DNA of 36,391 nt, taken from positions 1 through 36,391 of the forward strand of contig NZ_BJOB01000025.1 of assembly GCF_006539985.1 (NCBI RefSeq), in the 5' to 3' direction. This document shows, piece after piece, positions 1-8,376 of this stretch. The notes beneath the pieces are model-generated. The model did not search any database. It had not been told where the DNA came from and saw only the letters and a program-made list of their open reading frames with translations. The stretch is from Kurthia gibsonii (GTDB lineage: Bacteria > Bacillota > Bacilli > Bacillales_A > Planococcaceae). Both the position numbers and the translations under genes were made by a program. Positions within the stretch are counted from its first letter, which is position 1; the number at the start of each line of letters is the position of its first letter.

Positions 1-334
1 TTCTCACGCATGTTACAACAACATTACACATAGTGGTATAATTTGGATGTAAAAACCTTAGATTGCTGTATTTTCACTAAAAACCGTATAGAATCAACAT
101 TTTAAACATCCATTTTTTTACTTTGACATTCTTTTCATTCAAAAATAAAACTACTTTTTTATTTATTTTTTTATAAAATAATCGAGATTTCATAAAATTT
201 TATCGTATTTTTTATACATAACGGACTCTTATATGACAAAAACAGCTTCTATTTCAGTACATATAAAAAAAGATGAAAGGAAAATCCCTTCACCTCTTTT
301 CTACATTATTTGAGTTTCTACTATTATATGTTGG
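1..334. other. AT-rich intergenic region at window edge
   Basis: No coding region is supported here. A possible plus-strand promoter lies at 13-42 (TTACAA, 18-bp gap, TATAAT), but no open frame with a ribosome site follows it before the yfcC terminator at 264-300. It may belong to a small RNA or be chance in AT-rich DNA. The rest is A/T runs without repeats that I can recognise. Confidence 0.5.
264..300 (-). terminator. Terminator of the YfcC-type gene
   Basis: Read on the minus strand, a GGTGAAGG arm pairs imperfectly with CCTTTCATC and is followed by seven T. It sits 35 bp beyond the stop of the YfcC-type gene. Confidence 0.6.
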
Positions 335-1735
335 TTAAAACGGACCGTAATTCATCGCATGTGCCACAATTAAAATAATAATGCTGACAATCACTTGTGC
401 GATAAAGAATGGCATATACCATCTTACCCACTTATTCCACTGGATTCCCGCAACTGCAAGTGCAGCGATTAATGCACCATTTGTCGGGAACAATAAGGCT
501 GCAATCCCATCGCCTAATTGGAAAGCGAGAACTGCCGTTTGACGCGTAACATTCACTAAATCAGCAAGCGGCGCCATAATTGGCATTGTTAAAGCTGCTT
601 GTCCACTTTGTGATGGAATTAAGAAATTAATCACCATTTGAATAAACATCATCGCAACTGCTGTTAAAGCAGATGGGACACCTGATAACATATTGCTCAT
701 ATAATGAAGGATTGTGTCTAATAAACCGCCTGATTGGAAGATAACAAGGACTGCCTGTGCTAAACCGATAATCAATGCACCACCAAGTAGTTCACTGGCA
801 CCTTTTACAAAGCTGTTCGCGATTTCTGATGGAATTAAACCACCAACAATCCCCATAATAATACCTGTCAATAAGAATAGACCTGCTAATTCAGGAATAA
901 ACCACTCATACAGTTTGACACCTAAAATAAGTACAACAAAGTTTAGCATGAATACGGTTAATACTAATTTATGACGTAATGTCATTTTTAACGTCTTGTC
1001 TTTATCTTTTGGACTAAACTGACCGAACTTACCGTAAATACCGAGTTCTGGATTTTTTTGGACTTTTGAAGCATGACGATAAATGAAAAAGCTCGCCATT
1101 AATACAAAAATAATAAATACGACAATACGAAGTCCCATACCTGAGAAGGTTGGAAGTTCTGCAATGCCTTGTGCAACTGCGGTTGAGAATGGATTTAAAA
1201 ACCCGGCTGTGAAGCCCATCCATGCACCCATTACAACAATTGCAAAACCAGTCACTGCATCAAAACCAAGTGCAATGGTCAAAGGAACGATGAGTGCTAC
1301 ATAAACGGCAACTTCATCACTCATCCCCATTGTTGCACCACAAATCGCAAAGAATAGTACGAATACAGGGATCATCAATTTTTCTTTACGCTTCATTTTT
1401 TCAGCAAATGTCACAACAAAGGTATCAAGCGCACCTGTTGCGTTCATAATACCGAAAACACCACCGATAATTAGTACGAAGAAGATTGTTCCTGCACCAT
1501 TTACCATACCTGCATGAATACTTGTAAAAATATCTAGAAATCCAACAGGTGTATTGTCCACAAATTGAAAGGAATCGGCTACTAATATTTCACGTCCATC
1601 CTTCTCTACCTTATCAAACTGACCAGCAGGCACAAAATAAGTTAAAATAGCTGAAATCACAATTAAACTAAAAATTAATACATATGCATTAATCCCTTGT
1701 GCTGCTCCTTTTTTTGCTTTATCTCTCTTAAACAT
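335..1735 (-). CDS. YfcC-family carrier (putative amino-acid or C4-dicarboxylate-type transporter)
   Basis: A 466-residue polytopic membrane protein of the YfcC/C4-dicarboxylate anaerobic carrier-like family. The substrate cannot be read from sequence; members are annotated as putative basic amino-acid or dicarboxylate carriers. It has about 11-12 hydrophobic segments. The first (about 16-36) ends in the YFVPAGQF motif usual for the family, then comes an extracytoplasmic stretch with GREI, and late half-repeats carry IPSQSGQAALTMPIMAPL (about 372-390), a likely substrate-binding hairpin. The ATG follows AGGAG at about 1749-1753. It is monocistronic, with a terminator just downstream and a candidate minus-strand -10 (TATAAT) at 1803-1808 whose -35 is unclear. 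Family assignment is strong, substrate unknown. Confidence 0.85.
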   Translation of the reverse strand: MFKRDKAKKGAAQGINAYVLIFSLIVISAILTYFVPAGQFDKVEKDGREILVADSFQFVDNTPVGFLDIFTSIHAGMVNGAGTIFFVLIIGGVFGIMNATGALDTFVVTFAEKMKRKEKLMIPVFVLFFAICGATMGMSDEVAVYVALIVPLTIALGFDAVTGFAIVVMGAWMGFTAGFLNPFSTAVAQGIAELPTFSGMGLRIVVFIIFVLMASFFIYRHASKVQKNPELGIYGKFGQFSPKDKDKTLKMTLRHKLVLTVFMLNFVVLILGVKLYEWFIPELAGLFLLTGIIMGIVGGLIPSEIANSFVKGASELLGGALIIGLAQAVLVIFQSGGLLDTILHYMSNMLSGVPSALTAVAMMFIQMVINFLIPSQSGQAALTMPIMAPLADLVNVTRQTAVLAFQLGDGIAALLFPTNGALIAALAVAGIQWNKWVRWYMPFFIAQVIVSIIILIVAHAMNYGPF

Positions 1736-1936
1736 CTTGATGTATAACTCCTAACGATTGATTGAATATTTATGATATAAATTGTTTTTAAATGCAGTCA
1801 TAATTATACATTCAAAAAATTTTTTATACAATACTATTTCAACTTTTTTCGACAAAAAAACAAAAAAGAATACGTTTATACACTAATATTATCCACTTAA
1901 ATGAATAATTGGCATAAACATATTCATGTACATACA

Positions 1937-2968
1937 TTATTTTAAGGATTGTAAATAGATGATTTGCCCTTCATATACAAAAGAAGAGTCTAACTGATTC
2001 AAAATTAACAAGTTTTGTTCTGTTGTTTGATACTTTGCCGCGATACTCGATAACGAATCACCTTGCTGAATCACATAACGTAATGGTGTATTCTTTTGTG
2101 CTAGATTTTTCTTATTCCCTCTTACATCAACAACTAATTTTTGTTTAATTTGAATGGTCGCATGCGTTAAACCATTCCATTTCTTTAAATATGCTGTCGT
2201 AATACCGTGCCGTGCAGCAATACTTGTTAATGAATCACCTTTTTTTACTCGATAGTATTTAGTCGGTGTATAAACAATCTTTTGAGTAGATACACCTACT
2301 AAAACTTGTTGTCCATTTTGCTTTCCTACATTTTCTAAAATACTTTCTGGTTTCACATTCGCTGTAGTTTCTGTTTCACCAGCTACAGTAGTCGATTTTA
2401 AATGATCAAATTTTGTTAAATCATAACGTTCAATAATTTGATTCAGCTTTTTACTATAGCTTAAATCACTCGCGTATCTTCCTGCTAAAATAGCTGTCGC
2501 ATCTCTGTAACTTTTTGTATTCTCCTTCCAAGCTCCTGCATAGTATCTCGGGTTATGCGTTAACCCATTTCGAATTAGTTTTGCATAGTCTTCTAGAGAT
2601 TCCGTATAGGATGTATATTTTTTGAATGTAGAACGTATTTGATATGTGCCGCTATCTTTATACTCTTTCGTTTGGAAGTTTGTACCTTGACCATTGTATT
2701 TTCCTTTCATACCAAAAAGATTATAAATCGGTGCTTGGCTTAACCTACTATTGCCATAATTACTTTCTAAAATAGTTTGTGCCAACATAACAGAAGCATA
2801 AATACCATATTGATTACTTAATCTGACAACCTCAGGTGAGATTTGATTGATGAATGGATGACTTGTAGATATTGATGAGAGACTTTGCTTTGGAGTAGCT
2901 TGCGCGTATAAAGATGAAGTCGTTAATGGTACAGCTAAAATACTGACCGATAATATCAAGCTAGACAA
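1937..2968 (-). CDS. Secreted GH73 endo-beta-N-acetylglucosaminidase with two LysM domains; 5' end apparently frameshifted
   Basis: Cell-wall hydrolase expected to cut the glycan of peptidoglycan outside the cell. The open frame gives a hydrophobic signal segment (about 1-24, ending SLYAQA), a GH73 glucosaminidase domain (about 38-190) with the catalytic-region motif AQTILESNYGNS and NLFGMKG, then LysM at about 238-282 and 297-341, each with the GDSL.SIA pattern. The drawn start is a TTG directly abutting AGG, a poor site. A good ribosome site (AAGGTGGT, 2993-3000) instead precedes a TTG at 2983-2985, and that frame fails only because the A-run at 2971-2977 holds seven A. With eight A it would read M-H-R-K-K-R straight into this signal peptide. 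So the gene is a phase-variable or slip-disrupted allele, or the run is a sequencing error. The catalytic part is intact. Confidence 0.85.
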   Translation of the reverse strand: MSSLILSVSILAVPLTTSSLYAQATPKQSLSSISTSHPFINQISPEVVRLSNQYGIYASVMLAQTILESNYGNSRLSQAPIYNLFGMKGKYNGQGTNFQTKEYKDSGTYQIRSTFKKYTSYTESLEDYAKLIRNGLTHNPRYYAGAWKENTKSYRDATAILAGRYASDLSYSKKLNQIIERYDLTKFDHLKSTTVAGETETTANVKPESILENVGKQNGQQVLVGVSTQKIVYTPTKYYRVKKGDSLTSIAARHGITTAYLKKWNGLTHATIQIKQKLVVDVRGNKKNLAQKNTPLRYVIQQGDSLSSIAAKYQTTEQNLLILNQLDSSFVYEGQIIYLQSLK

Positions 2969-3159
2969 CCTTTTTTTCTATGCAATTAAAATACCACCTT
3001 TTTTTACAAATAATGTATCATTCCACTTGTTTACATACCCGATATTTTTTTATCTTAACCTTTTTTACAAGAATGGAACCTTTCTCAAATTTTATAGTCT
3101 ATGTAAAGAGATTGGCTATAAACTATGCTACAATAGCTATTGAAATTTAAAGGAAAAGA

Positions 3160-3738
3160 GTGACATCATTGAATTATGAATTACTAAAAGCCATTAATGA
3201 TTTGGCTGGAAAATCTTCTGTTGTAGATGCAATCATGATTTTCGCAACAAACTACGCAGTTCCTGTTTTTGCAACCGTCTTACTAATGATGTGGTTCTTT
3301 GGAAAAGAGTATATGAAAAAAACCGTTGTTTACTCCGCTCTTTCAGGTGTTCTTGGCATTTTAATAAATGTACTAATTAGTAAAATTTATTTTGAGCCAC
3401 GCCCATTTGTGACACATGATGACTTAAATGTATTAGTAGATCACGCAAGAGACGCTTCATTCCCAAGTGACCATACGACAGGTGCAATTGCACTTGCTTT
3501 TGCGATTGCACTACGCAACAAACGAATCGGTATTGTCATGATGGTATTTGCACTTATAACAGGCTTTTCTCGCATGTATGTTGGAAACCATTATCCTGGT
3601 GATGTAGTAGTAGGTATCGTAATCGGTTTATTAGTCGCCTATACTATAAATAAACTGGCATTTTTAGTTGAACCACTTGCTAACTTTATTGTTACAGTTT
3701 ATCGTGCATTACCATTTGTACCAAAGAAAACAATATAA
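3160..3738 (+). CDS. bcrC: Undecaprenyl-diphosphate phosphatase, BcrC type (PAP2 family)
   Basis: A membrane PAP2 phosphatase that recycles undecaprenyl pyrophosphate to the monophosphate lipid carrier of wall synthesis, and so gives bacitracin resistance. At 192 residues it matches the length of Bacillus BcrC. The three PAP2 signature blocks are visible: K-x6-RP in KIYFEPRPF (about 75-83), PSDHTTG (about 100-106) and SRMYVGNHYPGD (about 138-149), with the catalytic His of the last two. Five to six membrane segments surround them. GTG start: AAAGG at 3149-3153 is 6 bp upstream, while the next candidate, TTG at 3169, is too far. Monocistronic with a strong terminator. The BceAB module about 17 kb downstream acts on the same lipid cycle. 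Confidence 0.9.
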   Translation: MTSLNYELLKAINDLAGKSSVVDAIMIFATNYAVPVFATVLLMMWFFGKEYMKKTVVYSALSGVLGILINVLISKIYFEPRPFVTHDDLNVLVDHARDASFPSDHTTGAIALAFAIALRNKRIGIVMMVFALITGFSRMYVGNHYPGDVVVGIVIGLLVAYTINKLAFLVEPLANFIVTVYRALPFVPKKTI

Positions 3739-3752
3739 TTGTTTTCCACTAC

Positions 3753-3797
3753 AAAAGGGTAAACAATTTTCATACCGAAAGTTGTTTACCCTTTTTT
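3753..3797 (+). terminator. Terminator of bcrC
   Basis: A near-perfect 14-bp stem, AAAAGGGTAAACAA pairing with TTGTTTACCCTTTT, with a 15-base loop and a T-run. It lies just after the bcrC stop. Confidence 0.92.
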
Positions 3798-3829
3798 ATA
3801 TGTTTTGTCAAATAAAAAAACTAAATTAA

Positions 3830-3858
3830 TTGACAATTCTAACGATTAGATATATGAT
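3830..3858 (+). promoter_or_regulatory. Sigma-A promoter for the 65-residue membrane protein
   Basis: TTGACA at 3830-3835, a 17-bp spacer, TATGAT at 3853-3858, then 57 bp to the ATG at 3916. The match to the housekeeping consensus is strong. Confidence 0.8.
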
Positions 3859-3915
3859 TAATTCACAAAGTTGACACAGTTTACGGAATGCTTCATACAA
3901 AAGGAGGAAATCATC

Positions 3916-4113
3916 ATGAACATCTATGACATTATTTTAATTGCCGCAGGTTTGATTTCAATTCCCGTCGTTTGTGCAATCTGGTTAGACTTCTCTTATA
4001 GTAAAGGTAAAAAAGTTTCATTTTCTCTACCACGTATGTTAGGTTGGTACGCTGCAATCTTCGTTATTTCTTATGTACCAGCTGCATTTATGATTTACAA
4101 CATGAAAAACTAA
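3916..4113 (+). CDS. Small two-helix membrane protein, unknown function
   Basis: I do not recognise a family. The 65 residues hold two hydrophobic helices (about 4-25 and 43-60) separated by a basic stretch, YSKGKKVSF, so both ends are probably on the same side of the membrane. Start choice: the frame is open upstream, but AAGGAGG at 3901-3907 fits the ATG at 3916 (MNIYDII). It has its own promoter at 3830-3858 and a terminator at 4151-4198, so it is a stand-alone unit and likely a real gene. Confidence 0.75.
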   Translation: MNIYDIILIAAGLISIPVVCAIWLDFSYSKGKKVSFSLPRMLGWYAAIFVISYVPAAFMIYNMKN

Positions 4114-4150
4114 AAATGGTGATACATTTCAAACATACCTACCATAACGA

Positions 4151-4198
4151 AAAAAACCAAGCAGTGACTTGACGGACAAGTGACTACTTGGTTTTTTT
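4151..4198 (+). terminator. Terminator of the 65-residue membrane protein
   Basis: AAAAAACCAAG pairs with CTTGGTTTTTT, with an inner ACTTG/CAAGT pairing, and ends in seven T. The A-run on the other side could make it partly bidirectional. Confidence 0.88.
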
Positions 4199-4211
4199 GG
4201 CTCTTCTAACA

Positions 4212-4244
4212 AAAAAAAGAAGCTACTTTATCGTAGCCTCTTTC
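4212..4244 (-). terminator. Terminator of the 88-residue membrane protein
   Basis: On the minus strand GAGGCTAC pairs with GTAGCTTC around a six-base loop, followed by eight T. It lies about 40 bp beyond the stop at 4283. Confidence 0.85.
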
Positions 4245-4282
4245 ATTTTATTGTTAACTTTTTCTTCCTTTGCGCTATGATT

Positions 4283-4549
4283 TTAAACACCAAGTGCTGT
4301 AGATAGCATAAAGATAAAGAAAATACCCCCAAGAATACCTAGAATATTTACAACGACTAATACATTTCTTTCTCCTTTATACACACTAACTGCAGTTAAA
4401 ATTGCACCAATCATATATAAGAAGAAACCTAGAAAAATAAATACATTACTTGATAAAAAATCAATTGCTTGATCTGTAAATGGTGGCACTAATAAAAATA
4501 AACCAACAAATACAAAAAAGAACGATGCTCGTGAAAATGCGCGTGACAT
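4283..4549 (-). CDS. Small membrane protein, unknown function
   Basis: An 88-residue protein with three hydrophobic helices (about 8-22, 34-57 and 64-85) and a short polar loop YKGERN between the second and third. I do not recognise the family. The start is supported by AAAAAAGGAG about 7 bp upstream. Only about 25 bp separate it from the preceding terminator at 4574-4629 and no good promoter fits there, so it may depend on read-through from the sulfur operon. It has its own downstream terminator. Confidence 0.7.
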   Translation of the reverse strand: MSRAFSRASFFFVFVGLFLLVPPFTDQAIDFLSSNVFIFLGFFLYMIGAILTAVSVYKGERNVLVVVNILGILGGIFFIFMLSTALGV

Positions 4550-4573
4550 AGTAACACTCCTTTTTTAAATCGT

Positions 4574-4629
4574 AAAAAATTCCACTAGATAGCATACCAT
4601 GAAACACATAGTAACTCCTAGTGGGATTT
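4574..4629 (-). terminator. Terminator of the sulfur operon
   Basis: On the minus strand CCACTAG pairs with CTAGTGG, extended by flanking A/T pairs with one mismatch. The interior holds a second pairing (ACTATG with CATGGT), and six T follow. It ends the operon after the DsbA-family gene. Confidence 0.8.
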
Positions 4630-4659
4630 CATAGATGACAAGAAATCGTACAATTTTTG

Positions 4660-5295
4660 TTAATTTTCATCAGCTGTTTGTTTTAACGTACGAATGAAGA
4701 CTTCTTCTGGTTCCGCACCGATAATACCAAAGCGATTATCAAACACAAAGAATGGTGCACGGTCTACACCAATTTGTTGTGCATCATATGCATCTTGGTC
4801 AAGTTCTTGTTGGTAGTCTTGGTCATCTAAAATTCGTTTTGCTTCCTCTTTTGAATAGCCAAGTTCTTCAATTAAGGCAAATAAATATGCTCGATCTGAA
4901 AGATCTTTTCCTTCAACAAAGTGCCCTTGCATTAATCTTTCTGTCCATTCATGCTCTTTTTGCTCTTTTGCCATCCATTTTGCAAGGCGATGTGCATCTG
5001 CTGTATTGGCTGGAATCATCGTATCAAAATGATACGTTAATCCGACTTCTTTCGCATGTTGTTGTAATTCTGCTAAAAATGTATCCACTTTTTCAGCTCG
5101 TCCATCCATACTTTCAAGCAAATAGTCTTTATAAGGTTGTTGAACGGCGCCTTGAATTTCTGGATGTACTTCGTAATTTTTATATTGAATTTCGATTGGT
5201 TCTTGAAGATTCGTTTTTTCAATTGCTTGCATGAGTTTTTGCTTGCCTATATAGCAAAAAGGACACGTATAATCTGTAAAAACTTCAATTTTCAT
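4660..5295 (-). CDS. DsbA-family (FrnE-like) thiol oxidoreductase
   Basis: A thioredoxin-fold protein of the DsbA/FrnE group. The 211 residues begin with a beta strand and the redox motif CPFCYIG (about 11-17). A helical insertion runs about 60-165, and the cis-proline motif APFFVF (about 181-186) precedes GAEPEEVF. There is no signal peptide, so it is cytoplasmic; FrnE proteins are disulfide isomerases or polyketide-associated enzymes of unclear substrate. It is slightly shorter than typical FrnE proteins of about 235 residues. It starts 9 bp after the rhodanese stop, so it is the last gene of the sulfur operon. A role in resolving persulfide- or disulfide-stressed thiols is inference from context. 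Confidence 0.85.
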   Translation of the reverse strand: MKIEVFTDYTCPFCYIGKQKLMQAIEKTNLQEPIEIQYKNYEVHPEIQGAVQQPYKDYLLESMDGRAEKVDTFLAELQQHAKEVGLTYHFDTMIPANTADAHRLAKWMAKEQKEHEWTERLMQGHFVEGKDLSDRAYLFALIEELGYSKEEAKRILDDQDYQQELDQDAYDAQQIGVDRAPFFVFDNRFGIIGAEPEEVFIRTLKQTADEN

Positions 5296-5304
5296 GATGT
5301 ACCC

Positions 5305-5655
5305 CTATCTCCAGGCACTCATACCACCTCGTACATTTGTGATGTCTGAAAAGCCTAGTTTTTTTAATTGTTTACATGCCTGCATACTGCGCATACCACT
5401 CTGACAAATCACAACGACTTTCTTCGATGAATCAAGCGTACTATAATTCGATCCAAGTGGCATATTTTTAAATTCTTTAATATGACGACTCTTATATTCT
5501 ACTGGTGTTCGAACATCTAAATAAATCGTATTTGCAGGTTTCTTTTTCAATTGTTCTTTTAAGTCAGCTGTCGTCATTTGGTTTAAGCCCTTCGTCCCTT
5601 TCATACGTAGGACAAAAAATAATACAACGACAGCAGCTATAATGATCCAAACCAT
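5305..5655 (-). CDS. Membrane-anchored rhodanese-domain protein
   Basis: A single-domain rhodanese (sulfurtransferase) of 116 residues. It has one N-terminal membrane helix (about 1-17, MVWIIIAAVVVLFFVL) and a rhodanese fold (about 28-116) with YLDVRTPVEY and the active-site loop CQSGMRS holding the persulfide-forming Cys. The domain should face the cytoplasm, since the positive residues RMKGTKG follow the helix. The ribosome site TAAGGAGGGG overlaps the stop of the upstream TauE gene, implying translational coupling. It is the sixth gene of the reactive-sulfur operon and probably passes sulfane sulfur to TusA partners. The partner assignment is inference. Confidence 0.9.
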   Translation of the reverse strand: MVWIIIAAVVVLFFVLRMKGTKGLNQMTTADLKEQLKKKPANTIYLDVRTPVEYKSRHIKEFKNMPLGSNYSTLDSSKKVVVICQSGMRSMQACKQLKKLGFSDITNVRGGMSAWR

Positions 5656-5668
5656 ATTGTTCCCCTCC

Positions 5669-6442
5669 TTACATTAAAATATCAAACCAAATTTTTGCGG
5701 CTGTTGCTAAAATCAGAATAGCTAGGAAAATTTGTAATGCTTTAATATTCATTTTTTTACTTACTTTTGTTCCAATAGGTGCTGCAATTAGACTTGCTAC
5801 AATCATAATAATCGCGGGAATCCAGTCCACTTGCCCTGTTGTAATCTTGCCGATGGAGCCACCAATAGACGCAATAAACGTAATGGCAAGACTAGAGGCA
5901 ATCGTAATACGTGTTGGAATTCCTAATACGACTAACATAATCGGTACGAGGATGAATCCTCCACCTGCTCCAACGATCCCTGATGCGACACCAACTAGAA
6001 TAGCTAAAAAGAAAGCTAATCCCTTATTAAAAACAATGTCACCTTGTTGTTCAACTTTTTTCTTTGGTATAAACATCATAACAGCAGCTAATATTGCGAG
6101 TATACCATATACCATGTTGACACTTTCTTCATTAAAGTAACTTGAACCGAAGCTCCCGACAAAACTACCAAGTACAATTCCTGTACCCATCGTTAAAATG
6201 AGTGGTTTATGCAGTAAATTACTACCACGATAAGCAAGTACGCCCGCAACGGAAGCAAACATAACTTCCACTGCGCTAATACCTGATACTTGATGTGATG
6301 TAAATGCTGCAAAACCAAATAGTGGTGGTACATACAGTAATAATGGGAACTTAATAATCGCCCCGCCAATACCAAGCATACCTGAAATGAAGCTCCCAAT
6401 TAATCCAATCCCAAATATGGTTAAGATCCATGCTATATCCAC
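5669..6442 (-). CDS. yrkJ: TauE/SafE-family exporter, YrkJ-like (probable sulfite export)
   Basis: A 257-residue membrane protein of the TauE/SafE (TSUP) family with eight or so hydrophobic helices in two repeats. Each repeat carries the GxGGxxxxP-type motif: GIGGAIIKFPLLL near residue 25 and GAGGGFILVPIML near residue 159. In sulfide-oxidation operons this family is thought to export sulfite or related anions made by the persulfide dioxygenase. GTG start, with AAGGGA about 6 bp upstream. It lies between TusA and the membrane rhodanese, the place YrkJ holds relative to YrkI in Bacillus subtilis. A second, divergent TSUP gene is at 25184-25954. Confidence 0.87.
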   Translation of the reverse strand: MDIAWILTIFGIGLIGSFISGMLGIGGAIIKFPLLLYVPPLFGFAAFTSHQVSGISAVEVMFASVAGVLAYRGSNLLHKPLILTMGTGIVLGSFVGSFGSSYFNEESVNMVYGILAILAAVMMFIPKKKVEQQGDIVFNKGLAFFLAILVGVASGIVGAGGGFILVPIMLVVLGIPTRITIASSLAITFIASIGGSIGKITTGQVDWIPAIIMIVASLIAAPIGTKVSKKMNIKALQIFLAILILATAAKIWFDILM

Positions 6443-6471
6443 GGGAGTCCCTTCTTTCTAGATGAAGGTAT

Positions 6472-6699
6472 TTATGCTTTTTGTAAGATAAATACGTATT
6501 CATCTCCATTTTCTTGTTGTTTCACAATCTTGTTGCCACTTGCATTTGCCCATGCTGGAATATCTGCTAATGCACCTTTATCTGTTACAGTTACTTCTAA
6601 CACTTGACCTGATTCTAATTGGTCCATTGCTTTCTTCGTACGTACGATTGGCATTGGACAAGATAAACCTTTTGCATCTAGTTGTAAATCAATTTTCAT
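6472..6699 (-). CDS. yrkI: TusA-family sulfur carrier (YrkI-like)
   Basis: A 75-residue TusA/SirA-like (UPF0033) protein that carries a persulfide on the Cys of GLSCPMPIVRTKKAM (Cys at about 14), the family signature with the invariant CPxP. The length equals that of B. subtilis YrkI. The rest (LEVTVTDKGALADIPAWANASGNK) follows the usual beta-alpha-beta TusA fold. ATG start with AGAGGA 8-9 bp upstream. It lies between the persulfide dioxygenase and the exporter, which suggests it takes sulfur released by, or delivers substrate to, the dioxygenase. Confidence 0.93.
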   Translation of the reverse strand: MKIDLQLDAKGLSCPMPIVRTKKAMDQLESGQVLEVTVTDKGALADIPAWANASGNKIVKQQENGDEYVFILQKA

Positions 6700-6755
6700 T
6701 TTTATATCCTCTTTTCATTTTAATTATATAGAACTAGTTATTAACCCTCAAATAC

Positions 6756-7877
6756 TTATCTTACTGCACAGCGGTTCGGTCCGATTTCCATCTCTGTTTG
6801 TTCATCAGCTGATGGCGTTAAACGTCCCATATTCACATGGCGAATTTGTGTATAAGCATTTGGTTGTGGTGGTAAGTGATCTGTTACTGTTTTACGGAAT
6901 TCTTCTTCATCTTCGATATTCAAACCATGATTTTCTGCTAATAAGTCACCAAAACGTTTACCTACTGTACCATCTTCATTTAATTCTTCAATAATCATAA
7001 AGTGCGCTGGTAACACGTATAAATCCGTACTTAATTGGCGATAATGATTGTAAAGTGTTGCACGTAAATCACCCACCCAATCTTCTGCTAAACCAGCTAA
7101 GTCTGGACGACCAATTGAATCAATGAATAAAATATCACCTGTTAAGAAATATTTTTCATCAATAATGAATGATGTAGAACCAATTGTATGTCCTGGTGAA
7201 TAAATCGCTTGAATATCGATTTTAGCTTGACCGATTTTTACAGTTGTTGCATCTTCAAGTGGTACATAATCGAACACAACTTCTTCTGCATCTTTTGGCG
7301 GTAAGTAGTATGTTGCACCCGTTTTTTCTGCTAGTAAGCGACCTCCTGAAATATGGTCTGCATGTAAATGCGTATCGAATACGTAACGAATAACAGCATT
7401 TTTTTCTTTTGCAAAGTTTTCAAATACATCTGCAAAACGTACAGCATCAATTACTGCTGCTTCCCCTTCTGAAATTACCATATAAGACAGACAGCCTTTA
7501 CCTAGACGAACGAATTGATACAATTCGCCACCCTTTTCTAAATCAGCTACTTTTAAAGGCTCTAAATAGCTACTCCAAGCTTTCATACCGCCTTCTAAAT
7601 AACCTGCTTTTACGCCTGCTTCATCTAACATTTCAGTTACCATGACAGATGAACCTTCTTTTGCACATACAACTAAAATCTCTTTGTCTTTTGGCAATTG
7701 AGGTACTAATTTTTCGACACCATCTAGTAAATCGAAGTAAGGAATATTCATATATTCGAAGTTTTCACCGTCAATTTTCCAATCTGCAAATGCATCTTGA
7801 TTACGTACATCTAAAATAAATAATTGTTTTTTATGAATGACATAGTTTGCTACTTTTTGAGCTGTCCATTTTTCCAT
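6756..7877 (-). CDS. Rhodanese-MBL fusion, probable persulfide dioxygenase (YrkH/CstB-related)
   Basis: A 373-residue cytoplasmic fusion. Residues about 1-108 are a rhodanese domain (LDVRNQDAF, active-site Cys in VVCAKEGSS). Residues about 115-345 are a metallo-beta-lactamase fold with the ETHE1-type iron ligands [27 protein letters not shown] and LPAH. ETHE1-type persulfide dioxygenases oxidise glutathione or other low-molecular-weight persulfides to sulfite with oxygen. The domain order, rhodanese first, resembles YrkH-like proteins and differs from CstB, which begins with the MBL domain. The ATG follows GGGGGG. A short hairpin lies in the 84-bp gap upstream. The actual substrate thiol (bacillithiol or coenzyme A persulfide) is inference. 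Confidence 0.92.
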   Translation of the reverse strand: MEKWTAQKVANYVIHKKQLFILDVRNQDAFADWKIDGENFEYMNIPYFDLLDGVEKLVPQLPKDKEILVVCAKEGSSVMVTEMLDEAGVKAGYLEGGMKAWSSYLEPLKVADLEKGGELYQFVRLGKGCLSYMVISEGEAAVIDAVRFADVFENFAKEKNAVIRYVFDTHLHADHISGGRLLAEKTGATYYLPPKDAEEVVFDYVPLEDATTVKIGQAKIDIQAIYSPGHTIGSTSFIIDEKYFLTGDILFIDSIGRPDLAGLAEDWVGDLRATLYNHYRQLSTDLYVLPAHFMIIEELNEDGTVGKRFGDLLAENHGLNIEDEEEFRKTVTDHLPPQPNAYTQIRHVNMGRLTPSADEQTEMEIGPNRCAVR

Positions 7878-7936
7878 TTTAGATTCCCCCCATAGGTATT
7901 ATTTTTTCGTAAATAAAAGGGATGTCTATCTAGGGT

Positions 7937-7956
7937 AGACAAAACCCTGTTTGTCT
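7937..7956. other. Intercistronic stem-loop between the DsrE-like and dioxygenase genes
   Basis: AGACAAA and TTTGTCT form a perfect 7-bp stem with a six-base loop. It lacks a T-run, so it is not a normal terminator; an mRNA processing or stability element is possible. Confidence 0.45.
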
Positions 7957-7961
7957 TGTAA

Positions 7962-8357
7962 TTAGAAGCTTAATGATGGTGCGGCATCTTTTGCAAATTC
8001 TAAGAATGTTACAGCACCACCTACATCGATTCCGTCAATTAAATCTTCTTTTTGAATATTCATAACGTCCATTGTCATTTGACAAGCGATGAATGTTACA
8101 CCTAGATCTTGTGCCATCTCTACTAATTCAGGAATTGATGGTACGTTTGCATTCGTAAAACCTGCTGCTACTTGCTCACTACCTGCTGGTGCTGCTAAGT
8201 GGTGCATACCTTGTTTATGGATTAAATTTAAACCTTCGAATGTGAAGAAAATAGCTACTTCTTTTTCTGTTGCTGCTGCTGCAGTTGCGATATTGAATAC
8301 TTTATAAGCGTCGAAAAGACCACCGTTACTTGCGATAATTGCTACTTTGTTTGACAT
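7962..8357 (-). CDS. yrkE: DsrE/DsrF-like sulfur-transfer protein (YrkE-like)
   Basis: A 131-residue protein of the DsrE/DrsE-like family, which relays sulfur through cysteine persulfides together with TusA and rhodanese partners. The N terminus KVAIIASNGGLFDAYKVFNIA and the motif VTFIACQMTMDVM are typical; the Cys in ACQMTMD (about 92) is the likely sulfur carrier. No membrane segment or signal. The ribosome site GGAGGAAA lies in the 19-bp gap after the TusA-rhodanese gene, so it is cotranscribed. It is shorter than the longer YrkE homologues but contains the whole core fold. Confidence 0.88.
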   Translation of the reverse strand: MSNKVAIIASNGGLFDAYKVFNIATAAAATEKEVAIFFTFEGLNLIHKQGMHHLAAPAGSEQVAAGFTNANVPSIPELVEMAQDLGVTFIACQMTMDVMNIQKEDLIDGIDVGGAVTFLEFAKDAAPSLSF

Positions 8358-8376
8358 AATTGTTTTCCTCCAATAA

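Noticed and set aside
13-42. Small RNA driven by TTACAA-18-TATAAT at the left edge
   Set aside because: The promoter is moderate in AT-rich DNA and no plus-strand terminator or structured transcript is clear; left as a note in the region entry.
7884-7899. CstR-type site just before the dioxygenase gene
   Set aside because: Only the GGTAT half matches; the G-run is the ribosome site of the gene.
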